Below the pieces are notes generated by a model that was not told where the DNA came from, did no database searches, and saw nothing but the letters and a program-made list of their open reading frames with translations. From the NCBI GenBank assembly GCA_930367205.1, contig OV884014.1, forward strand, positions 114,273,768 through 114,337,767: a stretch of DNA of 64,000 bases, given 5' to 3'. This DNA comes from Acanthosoma haemorrhoidale (taxonomy: Eukaryota > Arthropoda > Insecta > Hemiptera > Acanthosomatidae). Position numbers and translations under genes: made by a program. Shown here piece by piece: positions 22,108 to 31,159 of the stretch; position 1 is the first letter of the stretch, and each line of letters starts with the position of its first letter.

Positions 22108-22347
22108 CCTTAGGCAGCCGAACGAGTCCTTACCAGCTGAGCTAGTTGAGACAGGGATCGAACACCGGTCTGTATTTAATATTTTGAATTGCCATAAATC
22201 AGTAGACCCAACAGAGGGACTTTTATGTATGCTTACATTTAAATTATACGTATGTGTAATTTTGCGCCCAACTCCTGGTCTGGAAAATTTCCGCAAGGCA
22301 AACAACCATCATTATATTATATATTGAGATGCATCGAGGCCTCATTA

Positions 22348-22354
<7 letters not shown>

Positions 22355-22380
<26 letters not shown>

Positions 22381-22382
22381 GG
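22355..22382. repeat. (AG)n microsatellite
   Basis: Uninterrupted AG dinucleotide run of about 28 bp. Confidence 0.97.
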
Positions 22383-22598
22383 AACTCGAGAGGAAGACAG
22401 AGTTTAAGTTGCTCTGACAAATATGTTGTGGATGTCTGTATATGTAAATAGTGTTTTTGTTCTATTTTGTTGTTTGTATGAGAGCGTAAATAAATTTTGT
22501 TGTTTTGAAAGTCTGCTTAGTGTTTGGTCCCGGTTTTAAATAATCAATAGATAAGATAAATATTTATAAATATTGTCTGAAGGTTTAAAATGGTTGAG

Positions 22599-22609
22599 TT
22601 GATATAAAT
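22599..22609. repeat. TSD of the full-length LINE, 3' side
   Basis: 'ttgatataaat', identical to 27317-27327. It overlaps the AT-rich tail of the element, so its inner edge is uncertain by a few bases. Confidence 0.88.
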
Positions 22610-22930
22610 ATATATATATAATCCTTTATTGTGCTAAAATGACAATCTGCCTTTTATAAGGCAATAAGTAATTAAGATAAAGGCTCTCATTCATACAATA
22701 TTTACAGTTCATCATTCACTCGCTCATTCATACAATATTTACAGACAGCCCAGAGACCCCCCAAATCCACCGCGAAGAGAAAGCGGAGTCTTGGGAAGTC
22801 CCCCACGCTCCTCCGTCAGCCGCGTCACCGGATACTAGCCAGTGGAGGCTGACCAAGAGCGCGAGAGCCACAGACGCTCAGGACATGATTGGAGAAACTG
22901 GCCATTGCCAGGACTCCCACTGTCACGCGT
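22610..22930 (-). other. 3' UTR of the full-length LINE
   Basis: 321 bp from the ORF2 stop to the tail. It contains the family landmarks 'gcgtgggggacttcccaaga' and 'cttattgccttataaaaggc', and 'aataaa' near the end. Compared with most old copies it lacks about 25 bp next to 'ggatttggg', a deletion also present in the 48909 copy, which marks a subfamily. Likely recognised by its own RT; this is inferred from how LINEs work, not shown. Confidence 0.85.
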
Positions 22931-25621
22931 TTATAGCAGGTCACGAGGCCACTGCCGTTTCAGTCTCCGAGGAGGATTATAGGGATGAGTGGCGCAGTGC
23001 AATGACTGTGCTACAGGATTAGGGTGGTTGGAAAGGCTACTGTGGAATTTCATAAACTTGGAAGGGACGAGTTCTAGAATGTAGGGTATGTTAAGGTCGT
23101 TATGAAGGGTTTTGTTGCTGACATAATAAGGGGCATTTACTATTGTTCTCAGGACTTTTGATTGAAAGGATTGGATACGCTTGATGTTCGACTTTTTTGC
23201 TGTCCCCCATAGCTCTATTCCGTATGTCCAGATTGGTTTAAGTATAACTTTGTAGATTAGTAGTTTATTTTCTATTGAGAGATGGGATGTCCTTTGAAGT
23301 AGTCTGTACAGTTGTCCAAAGCGTCTGTTTAGTTCTTGTCTTTTTAGTCTCGTATGTGGGTTCCAGGTCAGTCGTTTGTCAAGATGGAAGCCTAAGTACC
23401 GTACTGTCTCGGATACAGGAAGAGGAATAGAATTAAAATAAACTAGTGGACAAGACTTGCGACAAAGGGTGAAGGTAATGTGGGAGCATTTTGCTTCATT
23501 AACTTTGATCCGCCATTGATTGCACCAATACTCGATCTCGTCAAGGTGTTTTTGAAGGTTATGGGATGCTATGTCGGGGTCTGGGTGGGATGACAAGACT
23601 GCAGTGTCATCTGCAAATGTGGCCAAGAAGGTATTGGGAGTAGAGGGGACATCAGCGGTGTATAGGTTATAGAGGATGGGGCCCAGGACACTGCCCTGTG
23701 GAACTCCTGCACTAATGGGATAGTAGTTAGAGTATTCTAAACCACAGCGGACTTGGAAGAAGCGGTTTGAAAGGTAGGACTGTAGGATTAGGAAAAGGGT
23801 CTGTGGTAAATATCTTTTGAGCTTGTAGAGCAAACCTGCGTGCCAAACCCTGTCAAAAGCTTGAGCTATATCGAGAAAGGCAGCAGTGCAATACTGTTTG
23901 GTTTCAAGGGCTGAGGAGATGTGATCAACAACGCGAAGGCCTTGTTGAGCAGTGGAATGTCGTTGGCGGAAACCAAACTGGTGTGTGGGAAAAAGGTTTT
24001 TGGATTCAACAATTGGAAGTAGACGTTTTAGTAGGAGTTTCTCAAATATTTTTGAGAGGATAGGGAGTAGGCTAATTGGACGGTAAGATGAGGCTTCATT
24101 GGGTGGTTTACCGGGTTTGGCGAATAGGACAATAATGGAATGTTTCCAGAGGAGAGGAAAGTGCGTCGTTCGGATAATGCAATTGTATATATAGGTTAAA
24201 AAGATTATGGCTTTAGGAGGAAGCTGTTTGAGAATTTGAGGAGTAAGGAGATCATATCCAGGGGATTTTCGGTAAGGTAAGTTTTTCAGAAGGTATTTGA
24301 CCTCAGAGGGATTAACGGCTTTTGGTGGAAGAGAGAGAGGAATAGGTGAAGTGAGGAAATCTTCCACAGTTGTGCTGTGAGTATGGCTTTGATGAGAAAG
24401 GTGAGGTGTGAAAGTATGGGTAAGATGCAGAGCAAATTCCTCCGACCTATCCCCATCCGAAGCCGCCCAGGACCCATCATCACGACGGAGTGGATGTGAA
24501 ACAGGTTGATACTTTAGGATTTTTTTGGTTACATTCCACAACGAGTTATCCCTGGTAGACAGAGAGGAGAGGTAGGAATTGAAAGAATCGGAACGGAAGG
24601 ATGCCAATCGCCGCTTTACCAATCGGCAGTACTGATTGTACGAGCGGCGATCAGCAGGATGTCGGGATCTTTGCCACACTGTTCTGGAGCGGCGTTTGGA
24701 TTGGATTAGGTCTTTGAGATGCTGAGGTAAACGATTATGATTATGGATTTTTGGGTGACGATGGGGTGACGATGCCTCCCAAGCCGACCTCTGGACCAGA
24801 GTAGTGAAAGAATGCACTGCATCGTCTAGGTCTTGGGATGTTTTCAGGGACAATTTGAGGTTTACGGACTCCGTAAGAAGCTGGCGGAAGTGGTCCCAGT
24901 CAACTGGGCCCCTAATAAATGAAGGAGGAGGCAGTTTGTGAATTGGTCTTAGGGAAATGGTTAATAATAAAGGACTATGATCAGAGGAGAGGTCATCGAG
25001 GCGTGTGAGTGAATAGTTAAGTGTTCCTAAATTATTGTAAAAAAAGAAGTCAAGGAGATCAGGATTTCGGTTGAGATCAGATGGCCAATAGGTGGCTGTG
25101 TCAGGAGTGATAGTGGAACAATGTTTCCGTGTGAGTGCAGACAGCAAAGCACGTCCCCGTGTATTAGTGGATCTTGACCCCCAGTGTTGGTGCTTCGCAT
25201 TAAAGTCCCCACCCACAAGGAAACGATGTCCTATGGAGTCTAGAAAGGAGATGAATTGGGAGTCAGAAATGGATTTATTGGGAGGGCAGTACGTTGATGC
25301 AAGTGTAAGGGGAAAAGTGAAGGTGGTGATTGACACTGCAGTGGATTGAAGGAAATCATGTGCCACCAGAGGAACTATGTGGTGGGATATGGAGTTATGG
25401 ACAATGACAGCGGTACCTGCATGAGCTGTTCCATCTGGGTGATCAGTTCGATAAGTCTTGTACTGTCGAACAGTAAATGGTCGTTTACTCGTTAGTCTTG
25501 TTTCAGTAATGAGAGCTACGTCGATGTTTTTGTCGTGGAGTAGTGCTGTCAGTTCGTTAGTGTGGGTGCGAACACCATTCGCATTCCAAAGGAGAATGGA
25601 TAAGGAGTCGGAAGGATCCAC
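22931..25621 (-). CDS. LINE ORF2: endonuclease and reverse transcriptase
   Basis: 896 codons, full length for a Jockey ORF2. It nicks target DNA and reverse-transcribes the element RNA in place. Endonuclease, residues about 8-222: LLWNANG (10-16), E40 in ITETRL, GGDFNAKH (137-144) with D139/N141, and SDHSPL (213-218) with D214/H215. RT, about 440-750: KSPGYD (452-457), YRPISLLP (513-520), motif A FLDIAQAFDRVWH with D584, motif B GVPQGSVLGP (639-648), motif C FADDTA with D671/D672, and YLGFHLD (742-748). All expected catalytic residues are present. No RNase H. It ends PPRRLKRQWPRDLL, then TAA. Oddity: the first codon after the ORF1 stop is GTG, and the only other Met codon is residue 857, so the true start is unclear (readthrough, non-AUG start, or a mutated ATG). 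Confidence 0.95.
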   Translation of the reverse strand: MDPSDSLSILLWNANGVRTHTNELTALLHDKNIDVALITETRLTSKRPFTVRQYKTYRTDHPDGTAHAGTAVIVHNSISHHIVPLVAHDFLQSTAVSITTFTFPLTLASTYCPPNKSISDSQFISFLDSIGHRFLVGGDFNAKHQHWGSRSTNTRGRALLSALTRKHCSTITPDTATYWPSDLNRNPDLLDFFFYNNLGTLNYSLTRLDDLSSDHSPLLLTISLRPIHKLPPPSFIRGPVDWDHFRQLLTESVNLKLSLKTSQDLDDAVHSFTTLVQRSAWEASSPHRHPKIHNHNRLPQHLKDLIQSKRRSRTVWQRSRHPADRRSYNQYCRLVKRRLASFRSDSFNSYLSSLSTRDNSLWNVTKKILKYQPVSHPLRRDDGSWAASDGDRSEEFALHLTHTFTPHLSHQSHTHSTTVEDFLTSPIPLSLPPKAVNPSEVKYLLKNLPYRKSPGYDLLTPQILKQLPPKAIIFLTYIYNCIIRTTHFPLLWKHSIIVLFAKPGKPPNEASSYRPISLLPILSKIFEKLLLKRLLPIVESKNLFPTHQFGFRQRHSTAQQGLRVVDHISSALETKQYCTAAFLDIAQAFDRVWHAGLLYKLKRYLPQTLFLILQSYLSNRFFQVRCGLEYSNYYPISAGVPQGSVLGPILYNLYTADVPSTPNTFLATFADDTAVLSSHPDPDIASHNLQKHLDEIEYWCNQWRIKVNEAKCSHITFTLCRKSCPLVYFNSIPLPVSETVRYLGFHLDKRLTWNPHTRLKRQELNRRFGQLYRLLQRTSHLSIENKLLIYKVILKPIWTYGIELWGTAKKSNIKRIQSFQSKVLRTIVNAPYYVSNKTLHNDLNIPYILELVPSKFMKFHSSLSNHPNPVAQSLHCATHPYNPPRRLKRQWPRDLL

Positions 25622-26941
25622 TTATGGATTTTGTTTAACGGGGATAAGGTAGGAGACAAGATTTGTAAGAAGGGAAATGAGAGGGGTAATTAGGGTTCTG
25701 AACTCTGTAAGGAATGAGGTTAATAGGCTAGTAAGATCCGAAGAACTTGAAGGTGGAGGAATATGCGAGATGTGTGGTTGAGGATGGGATTGAGCTTGAG
25801 GGTTAACGGGATGAATGGAATGCTGGGAAAGGTGATCTTGTGGACAGGGAGTGGGCGGTGCCTGTGACTGCTCTCTGTTACAAACGGCATCGGCAAAAGA
25901 GACAAAAGGCCTCAAATTTCTGGCTGGGCCGCTTCTTGCTGCAAGTTTTTTCTCTTCTGGCTGTCGACGTTGTTCTGTCCTGGACTTCAGCGTTCTGTAT
26001 GCCTCGCAGCCCTTGTAGTTGGCTGGATGTCCTTGCTGGCAAAGCACGCATACTGCAGGTGATTTAAGGGGCTTTTTGCACAATTCGGTTTTGTGCTGCC
26101 CACTGCACTTAACACACCTGGGAGGGTGGTGGCAGTAAGATTTTGTATGCCCATACGCCTGACAGTTATGGCACTGGACGATATCGCGATTGGGATACGG
26201 TTTTTCAACCTGTACCCTAGTGTAGTACAGGTTTGTTAGGTCGTATATCTTCTCAACTCCAGGTGTCCACTCGAGATCAACAAAGAACAGTGGCAATGCC
26301 GTTTTTATTGTTTTATCCTGTTGCCTATCCTCGCGCAACACGTTTGTTATTTGGCGAACCTTGTACCCGAGAGCTGAGAGTTCTTCTTCTATTTCGTCAG
26401 CTGGTGTGGTCGGGTGCAAATTTCTGATCACCACTCGGAGTGATCGTTCCTGCTTTAATTGGTAGGTGTGGTAGTCTGCATTGGTTTCATCTAAATATTT
26501 AACAATCGCTCGATAAGTATCGGGAGTGTCTGGGGAAATTTTTGTATCCCGAGAGCGATTGAGGCACGTATATTTTCCGGTACCAACAATTTTGCTCATT
26601 TGTGAGCATAGTAATTTGAAGTTGCTAATGTTGCGTACAAAAAGAGCAGGCGGTTTGGGCTGTGTTGGAGTTTTGTTGACTTCCATTTCTTCTGTTGGGA
26701 TATTTTTCAAAGCCTCAAAGGTGTTTGGCGTGAAAAAAGGGGACTCTAAGGCTGTTTCTTTTTTGGATGTGCTGGCCTGTGGAGGTATCTCCTCCATGGA
26801 ACTAGCTGCAGAGGAGGTCATTTGTACGTTCCTATTCGACCTTCTTGGTTTTCGCTTTACAGGCGACGGTGTTGGAGTTGGACCTAGCGATCTAGATCTT
26901 TTTTTCCTATTTTGAGACATTAGTTGTTGATAAAATCTCAT
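25622..26941 (-). CDS. LINE ORF1: gag-like nucleic-acid-binding protein
   Basis: 439 codons. It binds the element RNA to form the ribonucleoprotein and may help target it to the nucleus, by analogy with Jockey ORF1. Basic N-terminus (RKKRSRS, KRKPRRSNR). An RRM-like segment at about 168-248 (LRVVIRNLHPTTPADEIEEE) is of the type preceding zinc knuckles in these proteins. Three CCHC knuckles follow: C257-C260-H265-C270, C276-C279-H283-C288 and C298-C301-H305-C312. A Pro/His/Ser-rich tail (357-400) and a hydrophobic Leu-rich end (402-435) complete it. The second ATG (Met8, MSQNRKK) is an alternative start. A four-codon upstream ORF overlaps the first ATG. It ends one codon before ORF2, in the same frame. 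Confidence 0.93.
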   Translation of the reverse strand: MRFYQQLMSQNRKKRSRSLGPTPTPSPVKRKPRRSNRNVQMTSSAASSMEEIPPQASTSKKETALESPFFTPNTFEALKNIPTEEMEVNKTPTQPKPPALFVRNISNFKLLCSQMSKIVGTGKYTCLNRSRDTKISPDTPDTYRAIVKYLDETNADYHTYQLKQERSLRVVIRNLHPTTPADEIEEELSALGYKVRQITNVLREDRQQDKTIKTALPLFFVDLEWTPGVEKIYDLTNLYYTRVQVEKPYPNRDIVQCHNCQAYGHTKSYCHHPPRCVKCSGQHKTELCKKPLKSPAVCVLCQQGHPANYKGCEAYRTLKSRTEQRRQPEEKKLAARSGPARNLRPFVSFADAVCNREQSQAPPTPCPQDHLSQHSIHPVNPQAQSHPQPHISHIPPPSSSSDLTSLLTSFLTEFRTLITPLISLLTNLVSYLIPVKQNP

Positions 26942-26949
26942 TTTATCAT
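26938..26949 (-). promoter_or_regulatory. Tiny upstream ORF overlapping the ORF1 start
   Basis: On the minus strand ATG-ATA-AAA-TGA; its stop overlaps the first ORF1 ATG as ATGA. This could allow reinitiation at ORF1 or divert ribosomes to Met8. Seen in sequence; function inferred. Confidence 0.5.
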
Positions 26950-27316
26950 AACAACGGTTTTTTATTCGGAAAAGAAGTACGTAGCGCCGTGGGATTCAAG
27001 CTCACAACTCCCAGTGGTGAGTCACGGGTCTTGGCTCTGAGCCACTAGACCGAATGGCTCAGAGAACGATCGTTAGTGATCGTCGAGTAGGGCGTTGCAA
27101 ATGGCCGACTACTCAATCCGATATCACTTTTCTCACTTCACTCTAAATATAATAAGCAATTTACTCACTCTTGAGGGCTCCCTCGTGGCCAGCTCCCTCA
27201 AGTTGCCTGCTGGAACAATTTTTTAATTGAACTATGGCCTATAGACGGTAGTATATAGTGTTTGAATGACGAGCGATGTACAGAGATGTTCTAAAAGGTA
27301 GCGCATGCGCAAAAAC
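26942..27316 (-). promoter_or_regulatory. 5' leader / internal promoter region of the LINE
   Basis: 375 bp from the TSD to ORF1. LINEs of this clade carry their promoter inside the transcript, so promoter activity is expected here; I cannot locate the start elements. The distal end carries the palindrome GCGCATGCGC (27301-27310). A tRNA-like segment occupies about 26985-27062. No reading frame of note. Confidence 0.65.
26985..27062 (-). other. tRNA-like sequence in the LINE leader
   Basis: Minus strand: A-box-like GGTCTAGTGGCTCAGA (27035-27050), then about 45 nt later B-box-like GAGCTTGAATCCC (26991-27003) within an imperfect T-arm (GTGAG/CCCAC, four of five pairs). The spacing is right for a tRNA or tRNA-derived SINE head. 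Acceptor and anticodon arms do not pair well, so it is not a functional tRNA. Confidence 0.5.
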
Positions 27317-27327
27317 TTGATATAAAT
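27317..27327. repeat. TSD of the full-length LINE, 5' side
   Basis: 'ttgatataaat', identical to 22599-22609. Confidence 0.9.
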
Positions 27328-27358
27328 TAGTGGATAAGAAGAGGTACATTGTAATATA

Positions 27359-28227
27359 AAGGGTGTCCCAGAATTAACGCAAGATTTGATTTAAATAGAA
27401 ATCACAGTTTGTAGTATTTTTGTTGTTATTTTTTTATTGAATTATAAAGTATATAGGATAGGGTTATTTATGGAATAACACATCGTGCAAATGGCCTCCA
27501 CGACTTTGCTGGCACATACGCACTCTTTTGTCGAAATTTTCCATGGCCATTTGGTCTAAATGTGGTTGAATTTCGTTAATGCAGCGTTTAATTTCCTCTT
27601 TTAATGCACAGGTGGGTGTGGGCTTGTTGACATACATCTTTGACTTCAAATAACTCCATAAAAAGAAATCTAAAGGTGTTAAATCACACGATCTAGGGGG
27701 CCAATTCTGATCACCGGAACGAGTACACGTCCTGGAAATGTGTCATGGGTTGTATGGCATGTGGCACCATCTTGTTGGAACCTCATATTGGCCACATAAA
27801 TGTCATCCAATTTCGGCACAAAGAACTGTGTTTATGACGCCGAATTGATGTTCCTGGATTTTCAACAACACTCTCACGCACTGCTTCGATATTGACATTT
27901 GAACGGCTTGTTTTCGGACGACCATTGTGTTTAGTGTCTCCAACTGATCCAGTCTCACTAAATTTTTTAAATAATCTCTTCACAGTTGATGAAGTCAAAA
28001 CACTATCCCGACCATATTTTTAATCAAATTTTCGAATTGCGGCCGCCAAACTTTCATTATTTTTGAGATAAAGTTCAACAATAAAGACACGTTGTTTTAT
28101 CGTGTAACGCTCCATTTTTACTAACCCTATACTATCAGCTGGCAAATTGTTTTTTTAAAGTTTTGCCAGAACTTTACTACACAAATGGCGACAAATTCAA
28201 ATCTTGCGTTCATTCTAGGACACCCTT
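27359..28227 (-). mobile_element. Deleted DD41D-type mariner, copy 1
   Basis: TIRs 'aagggtgtcccagaattaac' (left) and its near-match at the right end, each next to TA (27357-27358, 28228-28229). On the minus strand: an N-terminal HTH region beginning near MERYTIKQRVFIVELYLKNN (about 28110), STVKRLFKKFSETGSVGDTK with KHNGRPKTSRSN, then VVENPGTSIRR. A jump follows to the catalytic segment (FQQDGATCHT) and the C-terminus (KPTPTCALKEEIKRCINEI...NFDKRVRMCQQSRGGHLHDV). The middle of the gene is deleted and a further 24 nt are missing between the last two catalytic Asp. It shares the major deletion with 47495-48344. Confidence 0.88.
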
Positions 28228-28229
28228 TA

Positions 28230-28778
28230 TTATCGTTTTATTACAGATTTCTTTTCCCGACGTTGTATTTTTTTTAATTATTACTTCTTGGTATTTTTAC
28301 GTCGTGGTAATTTCCTTATTTGATCTAAGACTTATACAAGCTCAGCATTTCTAAACCTTCAGTATAATTTATGCAAAAAAAATTCATTCGGCAATATTAC
28401 ATTTTATCTAGCCACAACGAGACCCCATGTTGCAGTTGTGACAGACGATATGAGTTAGGGCTGAGGATAATCCCTAACAAGGTGGGTACACCTGGCGCGA
28501 GATAGCTGTGTGACACATGGCGCTGCCACGCTTCACCGGACTGAATGCTTCTATTAATCAAACCGGCTCAAGCCTAGCTAAACTAGTTAAGTTGTTCTTT
28601 GTCTGTTGCTTGCGAGGTGCTTAGAGACAGTTGGCGCCGGGCTTACTTGGCCAACTTAGCACAGCTCAGATGGAACCCTCAACTCTCCAGTTGCAATTCA
28701 AAGTTTATCTGGCATAACTAAGTTACCAACGAAAAAAAAACAACTAATTAGATCTATCCCAAAAATTGTGATACGACG
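28230..28778. other. Unrecognised spacer
   Basis: Moderately GC-rich at 28430-28700. No gene or diagnostic repeat seen, although it could belong to the neighbouring LTR element. Confidence 0.35.
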
Positions 28779-29466
28779 TGTTGTGGCAACATTTTCACCG
28801 ACAAGACAAAGTTGTCCTATACTCAGTTGTATATATCAAATGCAAATTTTAATGCTTTGTCTAATTTAAATAATGTAAATTGTAAATAGCATAGAGATTA
28901 GGTAACAGTAGTTAAACAAACTCTGTAACAAACTGCGACTAGTTCCTAGGCCACCGCTACAAGCACCTTGGAAGACTTCCCAGTCAGAAGTGATGCCAGT
29001 TCTTATTGGTTGAGACAAGCGGCCTATTTAGGATATAACTATAAAAATAGGCCTAGGTTCAGGCCTGGCCAGGCTTTCAGTTCCAGCTAAGCCTAGGGAC
29101 TAATACTCGCAGTTGCATATATGCCCGATAAACTAGCATATCCTTGAAGGGGCATCTTCCACGATGACGACGACCTCTGGGGCCCTACAAATGCACCTAG
29201 TAGTTGCACAGTTGCAGTTGGCTTTTGCCTCAGATTCCGAGTGTGATCTCGTCGCACCCCAAAAACCACGTGAAATTCCCAGTTCCTAACCTATACCTCT
29301 TCTACTGGACACAGTCAATTGTCGGGGCACGCGCACCTATCAAAAGAAAATGAAATCAGATAGACCAAAGATGTTACCCATCAGAAAGACGTTGTCAAGG
29401 TCATAGACCATCTTACTTTTTCTCCGCCACCAGGGACCTGTAGACTTCCATCGTGACATTTTAACA
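28779..29466 (+). mobile_element. LTR of an LTR retrotransposon (plus strand)
   Basis: 688 bp, TGTTGTGGCAAC...TTTTAACA. A TATA-like 'actataaaaatag' lies at about 29037-29049. The 3' third closely matches the LTR ending at 40273 (shared 'caaagatgttaccc', 'aaggtcatagaccatct', 'caccaggg'). The box 'gtcggggcac' is shared with the solo LTR at 32837. No convincing TSD (flanks GACG and ACGG), and no primer-binding site or coding region follows. Confidence 0.65.
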
Positions 29467-30084
29467 ACGGTGATGGCCCAAGATGGGGTAATGGAGCATT
29501 TTATTAAATCATGATTAACAAAAAGAACGAAATATGGAGTAATAAAATTATATTTTGAGTCAAATTATACATTATACCTTATGTACAATTTTGATAATAC
29601 AGTAGTATTCATATCACGTTATTCGAGATGAGGTTAGAGGACTCAGGCCTCAGACTGTTTCGTATGGATCCTCAATATGGACTTGTCGACGTACAAGATG
29701 GACTCTATGTTTGACCTCGTGCTATGGACTAGTGGTCCCAAAGTAGGCCTAATACGGCTTATTGGCCCAAACCTCATGTGCTAGTCTCGAATTTTTCTGC
29801 CATTTACTGTTGTGTACAATAAGGATATGTCAATAAATATTGTATTTTCGTGCGTTGTTTTATTTCAAGAATATTTCAAATTGGGCTCTACGATATCTTT
29901 ATGGTAGCCATAACTAAATAAGTCCAAAGAATCATTTCGGCGAAGTATCTTAGTTTACAAAAGAGCGCATGTCTGCTTTTATATCACACGTATACGTATG
30001 GCCTAAACATTTTCGCCTTTTTTTCGAAAATGAAACATCGGATCAGTTAGAACTGAACATTCTTAAAACCGGATATTGTGGAAG
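29467..30084. other. Unrecognised AT-rich spacer
   Basis: No gene seen. The 76-codon frame at 29969-30199 runs into the LINE tail and is not a gene. Confidence 0.4.
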
Positions 30085-30305
30085 GCTGACGGAGGAGCGT
30101 GGGGGACTTCCCAAGACTCCGCTGCCTCTTTCGCATGCAAGGGAGGTGACAACCATGTGGATTGGGGAGATCTCTGGGCTGTTTGTAAATACTGTATGAA
30201 TGAGCGAGTGAATGAAAATTGTAAATATGGTATGAATGAAAACATTTATCACAATTACTTATTGCCCAATGTAATTTTATCATAATAAAGTTGTTGTTGT
30301 TGTAG
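30085..30305 (+). mobile_element. 5'-truncated family A LINE, 3' UTR only
   Basis: Starts in the 3' UTR ('ggctgacggaggagcgtggg') and ends 'ataataaag' followed by (gtt)n repeats. This shows the simple-repeat tail of the older subfamily. Confidence 0.9.
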
Positions 30306-31159
30306 GGTACCATAAAATCATATAAGGGTTACCTTTATCGTTTCCTACAGATTTTGTTTGTCTTGTTTTTCAAAGACAGCTCATTTATAGGTTTTTATTA
30401 TTTATTTATTAGTCTTTCAAAGTATTTTTATTTGTTCCACACTCAGCTGGCATCTATGCAATGAGAATGAACACTGAATGATTTAAATATTTACGATTCA
30501 AGGGCGAATGAATTTTAAATGAAATAAAAATTATAGGAATCTGTTAACTTCTCTCTCAGCTAAATGACGAATGCTCTGGACGCTTTAGAAAATTAATTCC
30601 GCTGTAGCCAGCGAAAAGAGAGAAGTGTGAATAGGCTGGTAACTGCCAGAGTTGAGATTTAACAAATTTTTGTTCTATTTATTTACTGTTCTTTTTTCTT
30701 TAGTCATTTCTCCTTTTTTTTTTTAAGCAAAGAACAGTCTCGTAACTTGCTTATTAAAAGCAGCAGCAGCAGAATGGTTTCGTTGTATAAAAGGCCGAAA
30801 TAGAATTTTTATAAAAAGAGGAGAGAAATGTGAGAGAATATTAATACGCAGCCATCGATCCAACTAAATGGAGAGTTTCAAGGGAGAAAACACTGCAATT
30901 TACACCACTCATAAAACCTAGTGACTAAGGCTAGTCGTTAAAAATCTTATACACGTCTGTGATAAAAATGGCATCGATATTGGCAGTCTATTAAGTAGCT
31001 CATCATCCTTACTACATACCTGCATAAAGAATAATTTGATTTAAAGCTTATTTCTTGTATACTTCCTTTTGTGCTTCCTAATTTAATAATATACAAGCGT
31101 CCAGTCCTCATTTGGAGAAAAAAACTTTGCCAAAATCCTATACTATAGGATGACAAGAT
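30306..31159. other. Unrecognised AT-rich spacer
   Basis: Contains a (CAG)n-like 'gcagcagcagcag' at about 30761. A 69-codon minus-strand frame (30947-31156) has no domain. No gene. Confidence 0.4.

Larger units (their letters stand above)
22610..27316 (-). mobile_element. Full-length Jockey-type LINE (family A)
   Basis: 4,707-bp element between perfect 11-bp TSDs. Order on the minus strand: 375-bp leader, ORF1, ORF2, 321-bp 3' UTR, 'cacaataaagg' and an (AT)n tail. ORF1 with CCHC knuckles plus ORF2 with an apurinic-type endonuclease and RT but no RNase H is the Jockey-clade layout. Both frames are uninterrupted apart from the odd ORF1/ORF2 junction. All other family A copies in the window are 5'-truncated. 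The TSD and open frames suggest a fairly recent insertion. Confidence 0.95.

Noticed and set aside
25027..26915. Several 60-130-codon frames overlapping LINE ORF1/ORF2
   Set aside because: Shadow frames of the real ORFs.
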